The notes beneath the pieces were generated by a model. That model had not been told where the DNA came from. It ran no database searches and saw only the letters and a program-made list of their open reading frames with translations. Positions 1 through 10,220 of a stretch of DNA of 64,000 nt are shown in pieces. The stretch is from positions 203,052,239-203,116,238 of the forward strand of contig OZ018325.1 of the NCBI GenBank assembly GCA_963969495.1. The letters are read 5' to 3'. Position numbers and translations under genes: made by a program. The DNA is from Ceratothoa steindachneri. Lineage: Eukaryota > Arthropoda > Malacostraca > Isopoda > Cymothoidae. The first letter of the stretch is position 1; the number at the start of each line of letters is the position of its first letter.

Positions 1-705
1 TCGTTGAAGGTAGAAGCTTTTCGGTCCTTAACGAATGCCTGGATTTCCTGGGGTAGTGTGCTTAGTAACTTAACTCTAAGCATGAAGTCGACGACCAAAG
101 TGACTTCGTTCTCTACCCCCTCTGACTCCATCCAAAAATGTAGGCTTCGACGAAGCTCAAAGCCAAAATGTTTCTATGTTTGTCCAGATCTTATACGAGC
201 CTGCCTGAACTTCATCCTATATTCTTCCGGGTTAAGGTTTGTTGCTGAGAAAAGTTCGGCTTTGAGAGTGGAATAGTCCACAGTCGCTTCTGAGGGTAAA
301 GATACGAATATCTCTCTCATCCTACGATTGAGTTTCAGTAACAGTCTGGCGACCCCATCTTCTTCTAGGTCCCAATTATTGACTTAAATATTTACTCAAA
401 ATGGGAGAGATATGAGCATAAATCTTCATCGTCCCTGTACTCCGGGAGTTTCATGCTGTCCGCTGGTGACACTCCTGTTTTGGATGACACTGACTGCACC
501 TCTAACTGGTCTTTGCTAAGGGCTCTTTCGTGGGCCCTTTCTTCTCTCTTTTATCAGCTTCCATTTTCGTCTTTTCCCTGCCTTCTTCTCTTTCGTTTCT
601 CTCTTTCTCCTGAATAAACGAGCTCAGACCGGTTTCTTCCACTCCGAGGCTTTGACCTTGCTTCCGATAAAGGTCGAACGATGCCATTGCGCTTATGTCA
701 GTCAT
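1..705 (-). pseudogene. Ty3/Gypsy-type Gag remnant
   Basis: Read on the minus strand. The N-terminal part (502-705) starts MASFDLYRKQGQSLG and runs into a charged E/K/R helix typical of the first segment of Gypsy-type Gag proteins. The next part, in other frames down to base 1, translates to a capsid-like block with NLNPEEYRMKFRQ, an FELRRSLHFW-type segment and FVKDRKAST. These resemble the SCAN-like capsid core of many invertebrate Ty3/Gypsy Gags. The role in a live element would be particle assembly and RNA packaging. Stops (for example just before KHFGFELRR) and at least one frame change make it non-coding. The rest of the element lies left of the window. The family assignment is by motif recognition only; clade not determined. 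Confidence 0.6.
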
Positions 706-720
706 CTACCTTGTTTTTAA

Positions 721-1235
721 GCAAGCCTGACCTACTCCACCTCCAAAACTTACCACTTGGCCTAACAATTACCTTTAGATTGTTTCCACCTCTAACTTTA
801 CCAATTTTCCCCTCGTCAAATATTCTATTATTCCTGGTATTCCTTTTACGTGTTAGCTCTTCCTTAAATAGACACTGCTGGATTTTTTCTAATATAAAAC
901 CTACAGACCTGACACCACTTTTATAATGTGTCGTAGAATGGCCCTTTTTTATCACTCTACTCTTTGACACACTTTTTGTAGCGGTATGCTTTGTGGTCCG
1001 TGAGTTACTTCTTTGATAAAGTAGGCTTTGATCTAAGAGTGCTAATTCGGTAGTTTTGTTCCTAAGGAAGAGCTATTTAAACACGTAAGGATAAGAGGAA
1101 ACACCAGATTTATACCAAAATAAACATATATTTTAAATGAAACACTTAACTATGACAAACAAACAGTTAACACATTTCTATGTGGTTTTATTGGCATCTA
1201 GTCCTATCGCACGGATACGATGACAAAAATAAATA
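721..1235. repeat. 515-bp tandem duplication, copy 1
   Basis: The segment beginning gcaagcctgacctactcc is repeated head-to-tail 515 bp later with essentially no differences that I can see. It lies directly upstream (minus-strand sense) of the Gag remnant. A roughly 85-codon open frame on the minus strand (MSKSRVIKKG...) occurs in both copies, but that is just the duplication. I do not recognise the protein. Confidence 0.9.
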
Positions 1236-1750
1236 GCAAGCCTGACCTACTCCACCTCCAAAACTTACCACTTGGCCTAACAATTACCTTTAGATTGTTT
1301 CCACCTCTAACTTTACCAATTTTCCCCTCGTCAAATATTCTATTATTCCTGGTATTCCTTTTACGTGTTAGCTCTTCCTTAAATAGACACTGCTGGATTT
1401 TTTCTAATATAAAACCTACAGACCTGACACCACTTTTATAATGTGTCGTAGAATGGCCCTTTTTTATCACTCTACTCTTTGACACACTTTTTGTAGCGGT
1501 ATGCTTTGTGGTCCGTGAGTTACTTCTTTGATAAAGTAGGCTTTGATCTAAGAGTGCTAATTCGGTAGTTTTGTTCCTAAGGAAGAGCTATTTAAACACG
1601 TAAGGATAAGAGGAAACACCAGATTTATACCAAAATAAACATATATTTTAAATGAAACACTTAACTATGACAAACAAACAGTTAACACATTTCTATGTGG
1701 TTTTATTGGCATCTAGTCCTATCGCACGGATACGATGACAAAAATAAACA
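1236..1750. repeat. 515-bp tandem duplication, copy 2
   Basis: Second unit of the direct duplication; the gatacgatgac block falls at 1214 in copy 1 and 1729 in copy 2, a spacing of 515. The lack of divergence suggests a recent event or an assembly artefact. The minus-strand open frame here (1204-1485) spans the junction and ends differently from that in copy 1. Confidence 0.9.
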
Positions 1751-3510
1751 AATAGGCTACCCGTAAACATACCAATTGCCGATTAGTATTTTTATCGCGT
1801 CTCGATTTGATTAACGTTAAACATTAAATTAACGTACTCTCGTCTACAAGCAAATATGACCTAGGTTCACGAACAATGGTTTCTACTCCCCTTAAAATGT
1901 GAGACGTACTAAACTTCTACTATCGCAATATGAATATAAATGTTCTTTGTAACTTACATGACAGGAGGTATTAGGGATTGCCAGATGTCGCTGGAGGACT
2001 TATCTCTCGCTTTGGAGTGTTGTGGCCGATGTTTAAATTTCGTCGAGGAGGGATTGCTTGACGCCTGTAGGGGCTGATTCTTTAACGTAAGTAAAAAACG
2101 GAAGCTCGTTGGGGCTGGGTTCTTCTACTCTCACTCTTACGGAGCTTGAGATGTGAGTCACTCGAGTGTGAGCGGGTTTACTTTTCTTCAGTCAGACTTC
2201 TTCACAGTTTGTAAAGGATTCTTCGGTATGGCACCGATATAAAGCTCGACTATTTATGTTAATACGGCCCGGAAAGTGGGGATCGATTTTCTCAATCTGA
2301 TCCTATCGTTTTTCACGGAAATAGTCTTGTATGACTGAAGGATTGATCTTCACGAACTGAACCTTCTTCTCTCTTATCGAATTCTAATCTTCTTGTCTGA
2401 CTGAAGGATCGATCTTCACGAACTAATCCTTCTACTTTCGTATCGACTTCTACTCTTCGTGTCGGGCTGAAGTATCGATCTTCACGAACTGTTCCTCCTT
2501 CTGCCGTATGGACTTCTAATCTTCTCTCTTTCTTTGCTGGGTTTATTTATAGGCGGATTACTGCCCCATCTAAAGGGGAAAGTGACCAGGCCACAGAAGC
2601 AGGGAAGGGGGAACGCGAATGGTGAGTTCGCATCTAGGGAGAGCGAGAATTGCAGCGGTTGGCACTGGGGTGCCCAAGTCGGCTCGCTAATTAGAGGCTC
2701 GCAACCGCACCGCTACTTGGCGTGCCTTTTGACTAGCACCGCTTTTTTTTCATAACCACGGGTTTATGGGTCTCGTAGGTAATTGGATCGTTCGAGCGTC
2801 GTTTAAGGACCTTATGTGGTCGCCTTAAAACAGATGTTAGCTCCAACTGCCCAAAGCGGCGGGGAGATCAAACAGGGTAAGCAGTTATGGTTATTCGCCG
2901 GCTACCGTTCCCACGCTTCTCCTAATGGGGGGGGGGGCTTTAATGTACCTATACTCCTTCAGGGTGCTTAATGAAGCCATTTCTCTACACGCACAGTAAC
3001 GTACACAAAAGAGGTTTTGGGATCAGGAATTGCAGCTCCTGTGTGCGAACGCTCAATTATATGTTGAAAGTTTGGCAGAACGTAGACTACACAACAAACT
3101 TAGACTTGTTGAATACTCTGAAATTTATGTTTTGCTGTCAAGAATAGCAAAAAAATGAAATAAGAGAGTAAATATAAAGTTGTGGTGCGCACACACGAAG
3201 AACTGTATGCATAATTAGAAATTATACAGAAAACTCAAAACCTGCCCAGTATTTTGAAATTGCTTCCTGACATAGCCAATAGCTTTAATTACCACTCATG
3301 GCCATTTGTTCGCAAGATATTTTCAATTAGCTTAAAAAAGTTAATCAAAGTTTATATTATCGTAACCTTCTAGAATTTTGTAGAGTTTCATAAATTGACG
3401 AGAAGGGCTCCATCTTCAGAGCAAGCAATTTTATATATTTTTATTTCTAGCCCTACTGTGTTTATTTCGCCGCTATTAGTTGACCTTTGTCATTCTTCGT
3501 TCTACTATAA
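1751..3510. other. Unassigned DNA, possible Gypsy 5' region
   Basis: No coding signal recognised. It lies between the Gag and protease-like fragments, both on the minus strand, so it may hold leader or LTR sequence, but I could not find a paired LTR. A block around 3025-3095 looks distantly like 5795-5875 (both have attgc...cgaacgctca-like sequence). A run of ten G occurs near 2928-2937. Confidence 0.3.
2332..2525. repeat. Diverged ~66-bp tandem repeat, three units
   Basis: Three imperfect units begin at about 2332, 2399 and 2464 with gactgaaggatcgatcttc-like sequence, followed by cacgaact and a C/T-rich half ending in cgacttctaatcttc. Periods are about 67 and 65 bp. No function can be inferred. 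Confidence 0.75.
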
Positions 3511-3798
3511 TTAGACCTTCATTCCCATTGGAAAATACCCTTTTTGCATTTCTCTAAGTCTACGCGACCTATGTTTGATCAGTAAATCGAAATGATCCAG
3601 AAAGGCTGATCCCAAAATAACACGAGATATTCGACACACTGAAATTCCAGGTGAACGAGCTTTAAGCTTATTTTTATCCCCAAACCACTCAGATATAATA
3701 CTCAATGCTGTCACAGATTGGATTAGAAAAAGGACATTGATAACCTGACTAATTAGTAAAAGTCGACGTTTTTTGCATCCCTGCCTCACCACTGCCAC
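3511..3798 (-). pseudogene. Retropepsin-like fragment of a Gypsy element
   Basis: The minus-strand frame contains FLIQSVTALSII followed about 35 residues later by RVILGSAFLDHFDLLI and a basic RSRRLRE tail. In Gypsy proteases the order is FLIDTGA-SVI then ILGADFL-HF-LLVD, so both ends of the fold match. The catalytic D-S/T-G is missing here (IQSVT in its place), so the enzyme would be dead. It lies on the same strand as the Gag remnant, but separated and out of the normal gag-pol order, so it may be a different copy. Confidence 0.5.
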
Positions 3799-6698
3799 TA
3801 AGTTAGGAGAGGCGCCTAGGCCCCCTCAAAAGAAAGTGGTGAGATGCATCAGTGAGCTATCTCCTTGAAGCAGTGGAGGTGCAATTGTGTTCTTCTCGCC
3901 AACGTCACGTGAAGAAAAACGACCGCTTTGGCTAGAGAGTGTGACTGCGAGTACGCCCGGCAGCCTGAGATGTGAATACCAAGTGCTTAGAAGCGTCAAT
4001 CTTTCCAGTGATGGGTATGGTGTGAGAGAGGCTGTGTGTGGATGGGTGGGTAACCGGAACTACCACAGGTTCGTATAATTCAAAAAGGTTATTGCCCGTT
4101 TTTGCAACCTGGTACAAGGGAGTGCTAAGAGGCAGGGTGACCAAAACCTGCTGTGTTTTGTATGAGGCAGAAGCGATTCGCAAACAAAACTTAAAGAAAA
4201 ATGCCACAGACCAGAGTTTATGGTTACAAATTGCCTCCTCGTAAGTTTAATACGCTGGTAATTTGAATTTGTAGTTCTCTAAATCAGAGGTCGCTCGAGT
4301 GCTTGGTACTTCTCAGGCATTGATGAGGATAAAATTAGATCAGGCACGATCATTGCGGCTGACGGAGTTAGAGATCAGATCATGCGCGGGAATTTGTTCT
4401 TATCGTTCACGCAGGCACGGGGACGTGTATTCCTTCGACGGGAACGGGAGTGTCGAATTTATGGTTAATTCCTCCGTTACGCGATTCTAACGTTCTTTCG
4501 AGAAACGGGCAACGCTTTCATTCCGTATGCAATATCAATCTTTGTTCTTTACAAGTCACCAAAGGGAGTGTGTCATGTAAAACGGTAAACCCCAAACGGG
4601 AGCTTCTAATACTATATATGGTGTTTAATCCGTAGTATTTTAAATAGCTAATTCCAACACCAAATTCTGGGCACTGTTTCCACCACTATGATATAGTCAA
4701 AAGCAGGCAGCCGTAATATTCTGGGCACTGTTTCCACCACTATGATATAGTCAAAAGCAGGCAGCCGTAATATTCTGGGCACTGTTTCCACCACTATGAT
4801 ATAGTCAAAAGCAGGGAGCCGCAATTTGAGTAAACAATTGCATGGTGGGTGGAGGAATAAATATTAACTTTTTGCTTTATAAAATTACTAGCTGACTTAT
4901 CCGGTTCTACACGAGTGAAAATTAAGATTTAAAAGCTATAGATTAATATTTCTTTCAGCAAACGCTGTTTCGCTCGCTGCGCTCACAGTCTCTGTATAGG
5001 ATTACCGTAGAAAAAACTTGGGGCCAAATGAAATGTAATGACTAGTCCTTTTAGGGGCTACTGACTGATGAGGAGTCTTGCAGGCCCAGTTTCTGTAATT
5101 CCCCGAACTTGGAGAAACAGGTTACATGGAAATAGGAACTTCCAGTGGAAAGAAAATAGATAGAACGCTCTAGCTTCATATTTCTTCATTATCCTGCTCT
5201 TTCGCCCGAATTGCAATAGCCTTTGCTCCCTCTCTCCCGATTAGTCGACGGTTGAGGGAGCGGGAAACGGGGTTCTGGCTGAGAATAGGAAGAGCCAAGC
5301 CTCCGTGCCTCGGGCTACGCTATAGGCCTGCCGTGTTCGAAGGCTTGTACTCGCGCTTGCTAGTCTGCGTGTAGGGTTATGTGCACGTAAGGGACATGCC
5401 CAGCAGGCATATTTTATGTGGCCTACCAAAAGGCATTTGGTAAAATACCCCATATAGCTTCGTGCCGGAGATGCGCGTGGTAAAGATAAGAGAACGAGTG
5501 ACAAAGTGAATTAAGAGCTAGCCGTCGGACCAGGGACAAAGGGTTATTTATTAATAAACTGTATAAATGATCGTAGAATTATACTGTTAGCTGTAAACAA
5601 GTTAATTTACTAGCTAGCACCTTAGCACCTACGCCCCCCACAAGTCGTGGGTCCACGGCTCTCTCAAGGCTCTTACTTTCATTCATCTCCACCAACTCCA
5701 TTTCTGACCGTCTTACCTAGTTCTCCACGTTTCGAGAAATCTAAAGTGAAATGCGTTAGGTATAGCATGAGCAACCATGCTCCAGGTGATATGCAGTAAA
5801 TTGCGGGCCCTTCGTGCGCCAACGCTCACAGGGATCTAATTAAATTGTCAAGGTTGGGCAGAAGCGGAAACTCGCAGATGATCGCGCTGGTGTCAAGGCC
5901 TGAGTTTTAAGTAAATCAGAATCCAGTAATAAATCCTGTTCGTTTTCCGAATTAAAGAAGTGCGGAATTCGCGGGCTGGTCCTTTCTGCGAGGGAGAGCA
6001 ATGAGCACCGGGCGCGAGAGGAGATTAAGTCTCGGTTCAGTCATGAATAAGCAAATACTGAAATACACACCACAAATAATGCTATGGTAAATTTTTACAC
6101 TGTTGAAATACTATCAATTACATTATATCACTGATATGCGACTCTGCCTATTTGCTGTTAATAGGCGGTGCATTATTGCCAAGGCCCGAATGACCAATTT
6201 GCTTCGGCAATCGCGCTAATTAATTTTTTTGCTCGGTTAGCCCGATCGAAGGATAAGTTCTTCCCTGAATCTCAATTATAATTTATCTTTGGGCTCAAGC
6301 TTAACATAATTGAACAAATGATTTGTTCTTATATAAATGAGTAGAAATGGTGTCATATATAAAATAATTAGTATTCATGAGGATTAAGATAAAAGATTTC
6401 GATACTCCATGTGCTCTGCTGAACGCCATTTTTTTTAATCTAAATAAAATTGGAAAATAAATATAATCGACAGTCTGCTCTTCAGATTAGTTGAATAAGG
6501 ATAACTTGTTTTGACTTGAAACGTGTAGAGAAGCCATTACGGCTAGTGCTTATCCAAAGAGGTTTGGTTGCGGATGGGACCCGGTGGCATTTCTCGTTTA
6601 TCTCCTCTGAAAACTAATATATAAAACGGGAACTTGGTGAGTAACAATCCTCAGCCACTAAGGGACTGGACGACCTCACTCCAGTCCTTAACACCAGA
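3799..6698. other. Unassigned DNA without recognisable genes
   Basis: Short open frames here show no family motifs. The stretch has mixed composition, one 54-bp tandem repeat (listed separately) and a cgctcgctgcgctcac palindromic patch near 4971-4992. I see no promoter, exon structure or transposon ends that I can defend. Confidence 0.4.
4664..4825. repeat. 54-bp tandem repeat, three units
   Basis: The unit starts ttctgggcactgtttccac and recurs at 4665, 4719 and 4773, an exact 54-bp period. The third unit diverges at its 3' end (cagggagccgcaattt instead of caggcagccgtaatatt). Nearly identical units imply recent expansion. Confidence 0.92.
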
Positions 6699-6925
6699 AG
6701 GTTTTATTGAAGTCCACAGCTGTGGCAGCGTTATTACTTTTAACGTGTATTTTCTTAATATTTTTTTAAAGTTTTTTAACGAGGTCTTCGAGGCGAGAAA
6801 AAAGAATGTCATTCGCGGATGTTTTTTCTCGCCTCGAAGATCCCGTTAAAAAACTTTTAAGAAATATAAAGAAAATACAAGTTAAAATTAATAACGTTGC
6901 CACAGCTGTGGACTTCAATAGAACC

Positions 6926-6926
<1 letters not shown>
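6699..6926. repeat. Fold-back inverted repeat (~105-bp arms)
   Basis: Left arm 6699-6803 and right arm 6822-6926 are imperfect reverse complements; the innermost 18 bp (cttcgaggcgagaaaaaa against ttttttctcgcctcgaag) are perfect and enclose an 18-nt loop. Each arm also carries the palindrome ccacagctgtgg. It abuts (TA)n on its right. No coding capacity. It may be a fold-back or MITE-like element or two inverted copies of a larger repeat's end. Confidence 0.85.

Positions 6927-6962
<36 letters not shown>
6927..6962. repeat. (TA)n microsatellite
   Basis: About 34 bp of pure AT alternation, lying between the fold-back repeat and the minus-strand PLE 3' end. It is on the 3' side of the minus-strand hammerhead-like motif at 7034-7074. 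Confidence 0.95.
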
Positions 6963-6965
<3 letters not shown>

Positions 6966-7033
6966 ATGAAAATTAATGCAATATCGCAAGAAAAGATGAG
7001 GAATTAAACCACATTCTCCGAAGACAATTTAAT

Positions 7034-7074
7034 TCAGAACAGTTTCGGTGTATCTCACACCCTTTTTCAACTGA
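7034..7074 (-). ncRNA. Variant hammerhead-like ribozyme motif
   Basis: This is the inverted copy of the motif at 8157-8197 and appears identical to it. On the minus strand: stem I TCAG/CTGA, core TTGAAAA (consensus CTGANGA), stem II GGTGT/ACACC, then GAAA. C3 and G8 of the consensus are U and A here, which would keep a Watson-Crick pair between them. Stem III would have only a 1-nt loop, so activity is doubtful. The transcript would run into (TA)n at 6962. Confidence 0.4.
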
Positions 7075-7318
7075 CACTGGGCAGAAAAATGAGAAAAGCA
7101 TAACACAATATCCCCTCTTTTTCCCCCCAATCCCCTACTTGTGGCTAATCCGAGGGGAGGTTAGGCCTAAACATATTGAAGGGCTGACATTTTACTATTT
7201 TATTTATTTGCGATCTTATTACAGGATTAAAAGAAAATTGACCCTCAGATAGATTTAAATTAGGAACTGACGATATCAAGCTCGATTCTCAGATTCTTCT
7301 CTTAATATAGGCATTCGA

Positions 7319-8086
7319 GTGGGTTGGTTTCCAACCCACTCGAATGCCTATATACATTATTTTTCGTTTCACGATAATACTGTTAAAAAATCGATAATTC
7401 CTAACCTTTTCCTTAGAGCATACAAAATATCTAATTCTTCCTATTTAGATGAAGAAATTGTCATTATCAGGACCATTTTTTCTAATTTGTATTACCTCGA
7501 TTGGTTCATATCGTCTGCCCATTTTGTAGCTAGGAAAACATTCTATGGTAATAAGCCTTCCCGCACTAATGACTTCAACAAATGTATAACATTGCCATTT
7601 AATAATAAATTAAATAGTTTAAAGGACATATTTGGAAAAGCGGCTATTAATCTAGCCTTTAAATATAATAATTCCTTAAACCAATTGATGATGGCCAGGG
7701 AACCCAAAGAATATCATAACATAGGAGTATATGCAATACCATGCAACGATTGCGATAAAGTTTATATAGGGGAAACGGGAAGAAATCTAGACAAGAGATT
7801 GTACGAACACAAAAGAGATATTAGAGTGGGCAGCGAAAGCAGTGGAATATTTTTCCATGTTAGAGACAAGAATCATACGATCGATTTCAATGCAAGTAAA
7901 ATTTTATTTAAATCGGCTAACTATGTTAAGAGAAGAATCGTAGAATCGAGCTTGATATCGTCAGTTCCTAATTTAAACCTACCTGAGGGTCAATTTTCTT
8001 TTAATCCTGTAATAAGATCGCAAATAAATAAAATAGTAAAATGTCAGCCCTTCAATATGTTTAGGCCTAACCCCCCCTCGGATTAG
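7319..8086 (+). pseudogene. PLE C-terminal fragment with GIY-YIG endonuclease
   Basis: A 255-codon open frame. The first ~90 residues (NAYIHYFSFHDNTVKKSII, then a segment ending in EEIVIIRTIFSNLYY) match the region after the RT palm in PLEs. Residues ~145-175 contain the GIY-YIG core: GVYAIPCNDCDKVYIGETGR followed by LDKRLYEHKRDI. The CxxC spacing is typical of PLE GIY-YIG domains. The C-terminus (VESSLI...NLNLPEGQFSF) is shared with the other PLE fragments in this window. The domain nicks target DNA to prime reverse transcription. The RT catalytic part is missing, so it is not autonomous. The start codon falls at the palindromic junction and is not a real start. Confidence 0.85.
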
Positions 8087-8156
8087 CCACAAGTAGGGGA
8101 TTGGGGGGAAAAAGAGGGGATATTGTGTTATGCTTTTCTCATTTTTCTGCCCAGTG

Positions 8157-8197
8157 TCAGTTGAAAAAGGGTGTGAGATACACCGAAACTGTTCTGA
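8157..8197 (+). ncRNA. Variant hammerhead-like ribozyme motif
   Basis: Stem I TCAG (8157-8160) with CTGA (8194-8197); core TTGAAAA (8161-8167); stem II GGTGT (8170-8174) with ACACC (8180-8184); GAAA 8185-8188. The predicted cut is after 8193. Relative to CTGANGA, position 3 is U and position 8 is A, a potentially compensatory pair change. It is followed about 40 nt later by (TA)n at 8234. Confidence 0.42.
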
Positions 8198-8230
8198 ATT
8201 AAATTGTCTTCAGGGAATGTGGTTTAATTC

Positions 8231-8233
<3 letters not shown>

Positions 8234-8304
<71 letters not shown>
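8234..8304. repeat. (TA)n microsatellite
   Basis: Pure AT alternation of about 70 bp. It is the 3' end of PLE-A from the left and, on the other strand, the 3' end of the next PLE fragment to the right (8341-8722), so two PLE 3' ends meet at one tract. Confidence 0.95.
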
Positions 8305-8307
<3 letters not shown>

Positions 8308-8720
8308 TCGAGTATATATGCTTGAAATATCTCAAAGGAAAATAATACACAGAATAAGCCCAAGCGCTTTCGTGTTTACATCATCAGGGGCAGAAGTACA
8401 ATGAAATAAAGAAATAGTTAATAAACAGAGAAATGTGACGTCATTCAAACATACCGAACAAAAATAATCGTTTAAGGGAAAAACCAACTGACGAACAAAT
8501 GAATAACCCACCCGAGGAATTACAATATTAAATCAATCCAACAAATTAAATTTATATTGCAAACAAATATTATTCGTGATACAATTATCTAATTTAAATA
8601 GACCCTCACTTAAATTGAAATTAATTATATGGGGAAATTTGATTATGGCTGATTCTATTAAATTAATTTTCTGTGTATTACTTTCCTTTGTGATATTTGG
8701 AGTTCTTTGGTGATTATTTT

Positions 8721-8722
<2 letters not shown>
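8305..8722 (-). mobile_element. PLE 3'-end fragment (PLE-B), minus strand
   Basis: Minus-strand translation from about 8720 to 8533 gives NLIESAIIKFPHIINFNLS-type sequence, matching the C-terminal end of GIY-YIG proteins in the other PLE copies (VESS-I...NFNLSDGQ). A 3' UTR with a hammerhead motif (8358-8391) follows, then (TA)n at 8304. Its 5' side is cut off at the (TA)n starting 8723. Only the last ~60 codons remain. Confidence 0.72.
8358..8391 (-). ncRNA. Hammerhead ribozyme motif, intact core
   Basis: Minus strand: stem I GCCC (8391-8388) with GGGC (8361-8358); core CTGATGA (8387-8381) matches the consensus exactly; GAAA at 8371-8368; stem III is 2 bp (AG with CU) around a 2-nt CG loop; predicted cut after U at 8362. 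Stem II is weak (GU/AC around AAAC, with one unpaired U). A minimal stem III is characteristic of hammerheads described in PLEs. Confidence 0.55.

Positions 8723-8776
<54 letters not shown>
8723..8776. repeat. (TA)n microsatellite
   Basis: About 52 bp of AT alternation; 3' end of the minus-strand PLE-C to the right and truncation point of PLE-B to the left. Confidence 0.95.
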
Positions 8777-8777
<1 letters not shown>

Positions 8778-8808
8778 ACAAAACCACAGTAATATGACTA
8801 ATTTTATT

Positions 8809-8853
8809 TGCGAAATCAGGTTTCGACAGAGACATCCGTCATTGTCAGTCGCT
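8809..8853 (-). ncRNA. Degenerate hammerhead motif (core G8 to A)
   Basis: Minus strand: stem I AGCGA with TCGCA (4 of 5 pairs), core CTGACAA (consensus G8 is A), stem II GACGGA with TCTGTC (6 pairs, one G-U), GAAA, then a stem III with one C-A mismatch. It is the same subfamily as the intact motif at 25716-25760, sharing flanks down to the (TA)n. Probably inactive. It is the 3' UTR of PLE-C, separated from its reading frame by the LINE-B insertion at 8864-9540. Confidence 0.55.
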
Positions 8854-8863
8854 AGTGAACACC

Positions 8864-9540
8864 TTGAATATATAGATAGACTGAGGGTATTAAATATGTT
8901 CTCGTTCGAAAGGAGGTGTGCGAGAGGGGATATGATTGAGCTCTTTAAAAAATTTTCTGGGATAGATAAATTAGATGTTAGCAAGTTTTTTGAGTTAGAT
9001 GATGGAAATCGGACTAGAGGTCACCACTTGAAAATTAAAAAGCAAGGGTGTAGGTTGGATTTAAGAAAATATTTTTTCACCAATAGAGTGGTAGACTTCT
9101 GGAACAAATTACCGCGGAGGGTAGTAGGTAGTCCAAATTTAAATGTATTTAAGAGTAGGTTGGATGAGTTTATGGGGAGGGAAGGTTGGGACGGTTCCTA
9201 AGTTTTGTATATATTAATATTGTTTGTATATATCTATAGCTGCATGATTTAGTTCTTGACAAGCCTTGATTGGTGATACCCTTGTTTCTGGACGCAATCC
9301 TCTGGATGTAGTTTTCTTGGGAGTTTGGGTGCCTTAAAAAAGAGGCCGTTTGACTCGGATGACCTATGATGGGCCCTTGTGGCTTTTGTCATCTGCTATA
9401 TTATATTGTGGGGGACATTGATTTTGTCTTTCCCTGCGATGGTGCTTTTTGTGGGTGGTTTTTGACGGATGCGGATGACCTTTGTTTGGCCCTTGTGGCT
9501 TTTGTCTTCCGTGAAATTATGTTATGTTATGTTATGTTAA
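8864..9540 (+). mobile_element. LINE-B copy 4, 5'-truncated, inside a PLE 3' UTR
   Basis: The open frame from about 8864 to 9201 encodes only the RT C-terminal tail (HLEYIDRLRVLNMFS, RGHHLKIKKQGCRLDLRKYF, VVDFWNKLP). It is highly similar to the minus-strand copies ending at 48012 and 51920. The 3' UTR ends with a (TTATG)n tail at about 9515-9540. The flanks on both sides belong to one minus-strand PLE (PLE-C): its ribozyme region at 8809-8863 and its 3' UTR/coding end from 9541. So this is a 5'-truncated LINE insertion into PLE-C. Confidence 0.8.
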
Positions 9541-10220
9541 GTGAGATACAGAAGTTGTTTAACGTACAAACGCACAAATCAGTGACCCTAAGGTGGAAAA
9601 TGCGAGAATGTGTAGGCATTTTTGAGAAGTATGAATTTCTTGCTTATTAAGGAATTAGTATTGAGTTGGCCGTCGGAAGTATTAAAGTTGGGAATTTCTT
9701 TTATAAGTGCCGATTCGATTAAGCGTCCGTATATATAACTGTGAGACTTATCAATATCAATTTGATGATTTTCATTGGACATATGTAGAAATAAACTCGA
9801 GGAGAGAGCACCAATTTGCGTATCGCATTTGTGTTCATTTATTCTCTTGGAAAATCTGCTGTTTTCACCGATATATAATTAATTACATGATTTGCATGAA
9901 ATAAAATAAACTCCCTGTTCTTTATCGATCGATCTATTTTTGGATAGGCTATTTACGGGTATGATCGTATTCTCGTACTGAAAGGCAACATTAATGTTGT
10001 TGGTCCGTGCAACTTTTTGAAATTGATTAACTGGGGGAGTATGGAAAAGTAACATAATATTTGTCACATCTGTTCCCTTATAATTCGCTGGGGAGTAATA
10101 AATGGTTCTGGCTTTATAGTGACACTTTTCTATGAACCAAAGGGATATTGCAGTTCAATGAATGTTTGGATGATTGTATAGATTTTGTCTTGCAAGAAAC
10201 AAGGATCACAAATGCGATAT
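9541..10220 (-). pseudogene. PLE-C GIY-YIG fragment, minus strand
   Basis: Minus-strand frames: 10067-9879 carries NNINVAFQYENTI and KEQGVYFISCKSCN (GIY-YIG first strand with CxxC); the frame then continues through an EHKCDT-type segment and 9782-9588 gives RLIESALIKEIPNFNTSDGQ, the shared PLE C-terminus. Frame changes separate the pieces. The 3' UTR is interrupted by LINE-B copy 4, and its ribozyme and (TA)n are found beyond that insertion at 8723-8863. RT catalytic motifs are not present. Confidence 0.7.

Larger units (their letters stand above)
6963..8233 (+). mobile_element. PLE copy with inverted 3'-end duplicate (PLE-A)
   Basis: The plus-strand body (7319-8233) holds the C-terminal part of a PLE reading frame and its 3' UTR. 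The left part (6963-7300) is the reverse complement of about 7945-8233, so two 3' ends face outward, each running into (TA)n. The join at 7306-7352 is a perfect 22-bp palindrome with a 3-nt loop (tataggcattcgagtgg...). PLEs are known to carry partial copies in direct or inverted order, produced during target-primed synthesis. The 5' part of the RT is absent. Confidence 0.8.

Noticed and set aside
4664..4825. CRISPR-like array
   Set aside because: The 54-bp units are adjacent tandem copies without unique spacers, and the window is eukaryotic.
5241..5504. Minus-strand 87-codon open frame as a gene
   Set aside because: No family motif, no exon context, length expected by chance in GC-richer DNA.
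1751..6650. Paired LTRs of the Gypsy element
   Set aside because: A weak similarity between about 3025-3095 and 5795-5875 was seen, but no TG...CA ends, primer-binding site or target duplication could be matched.
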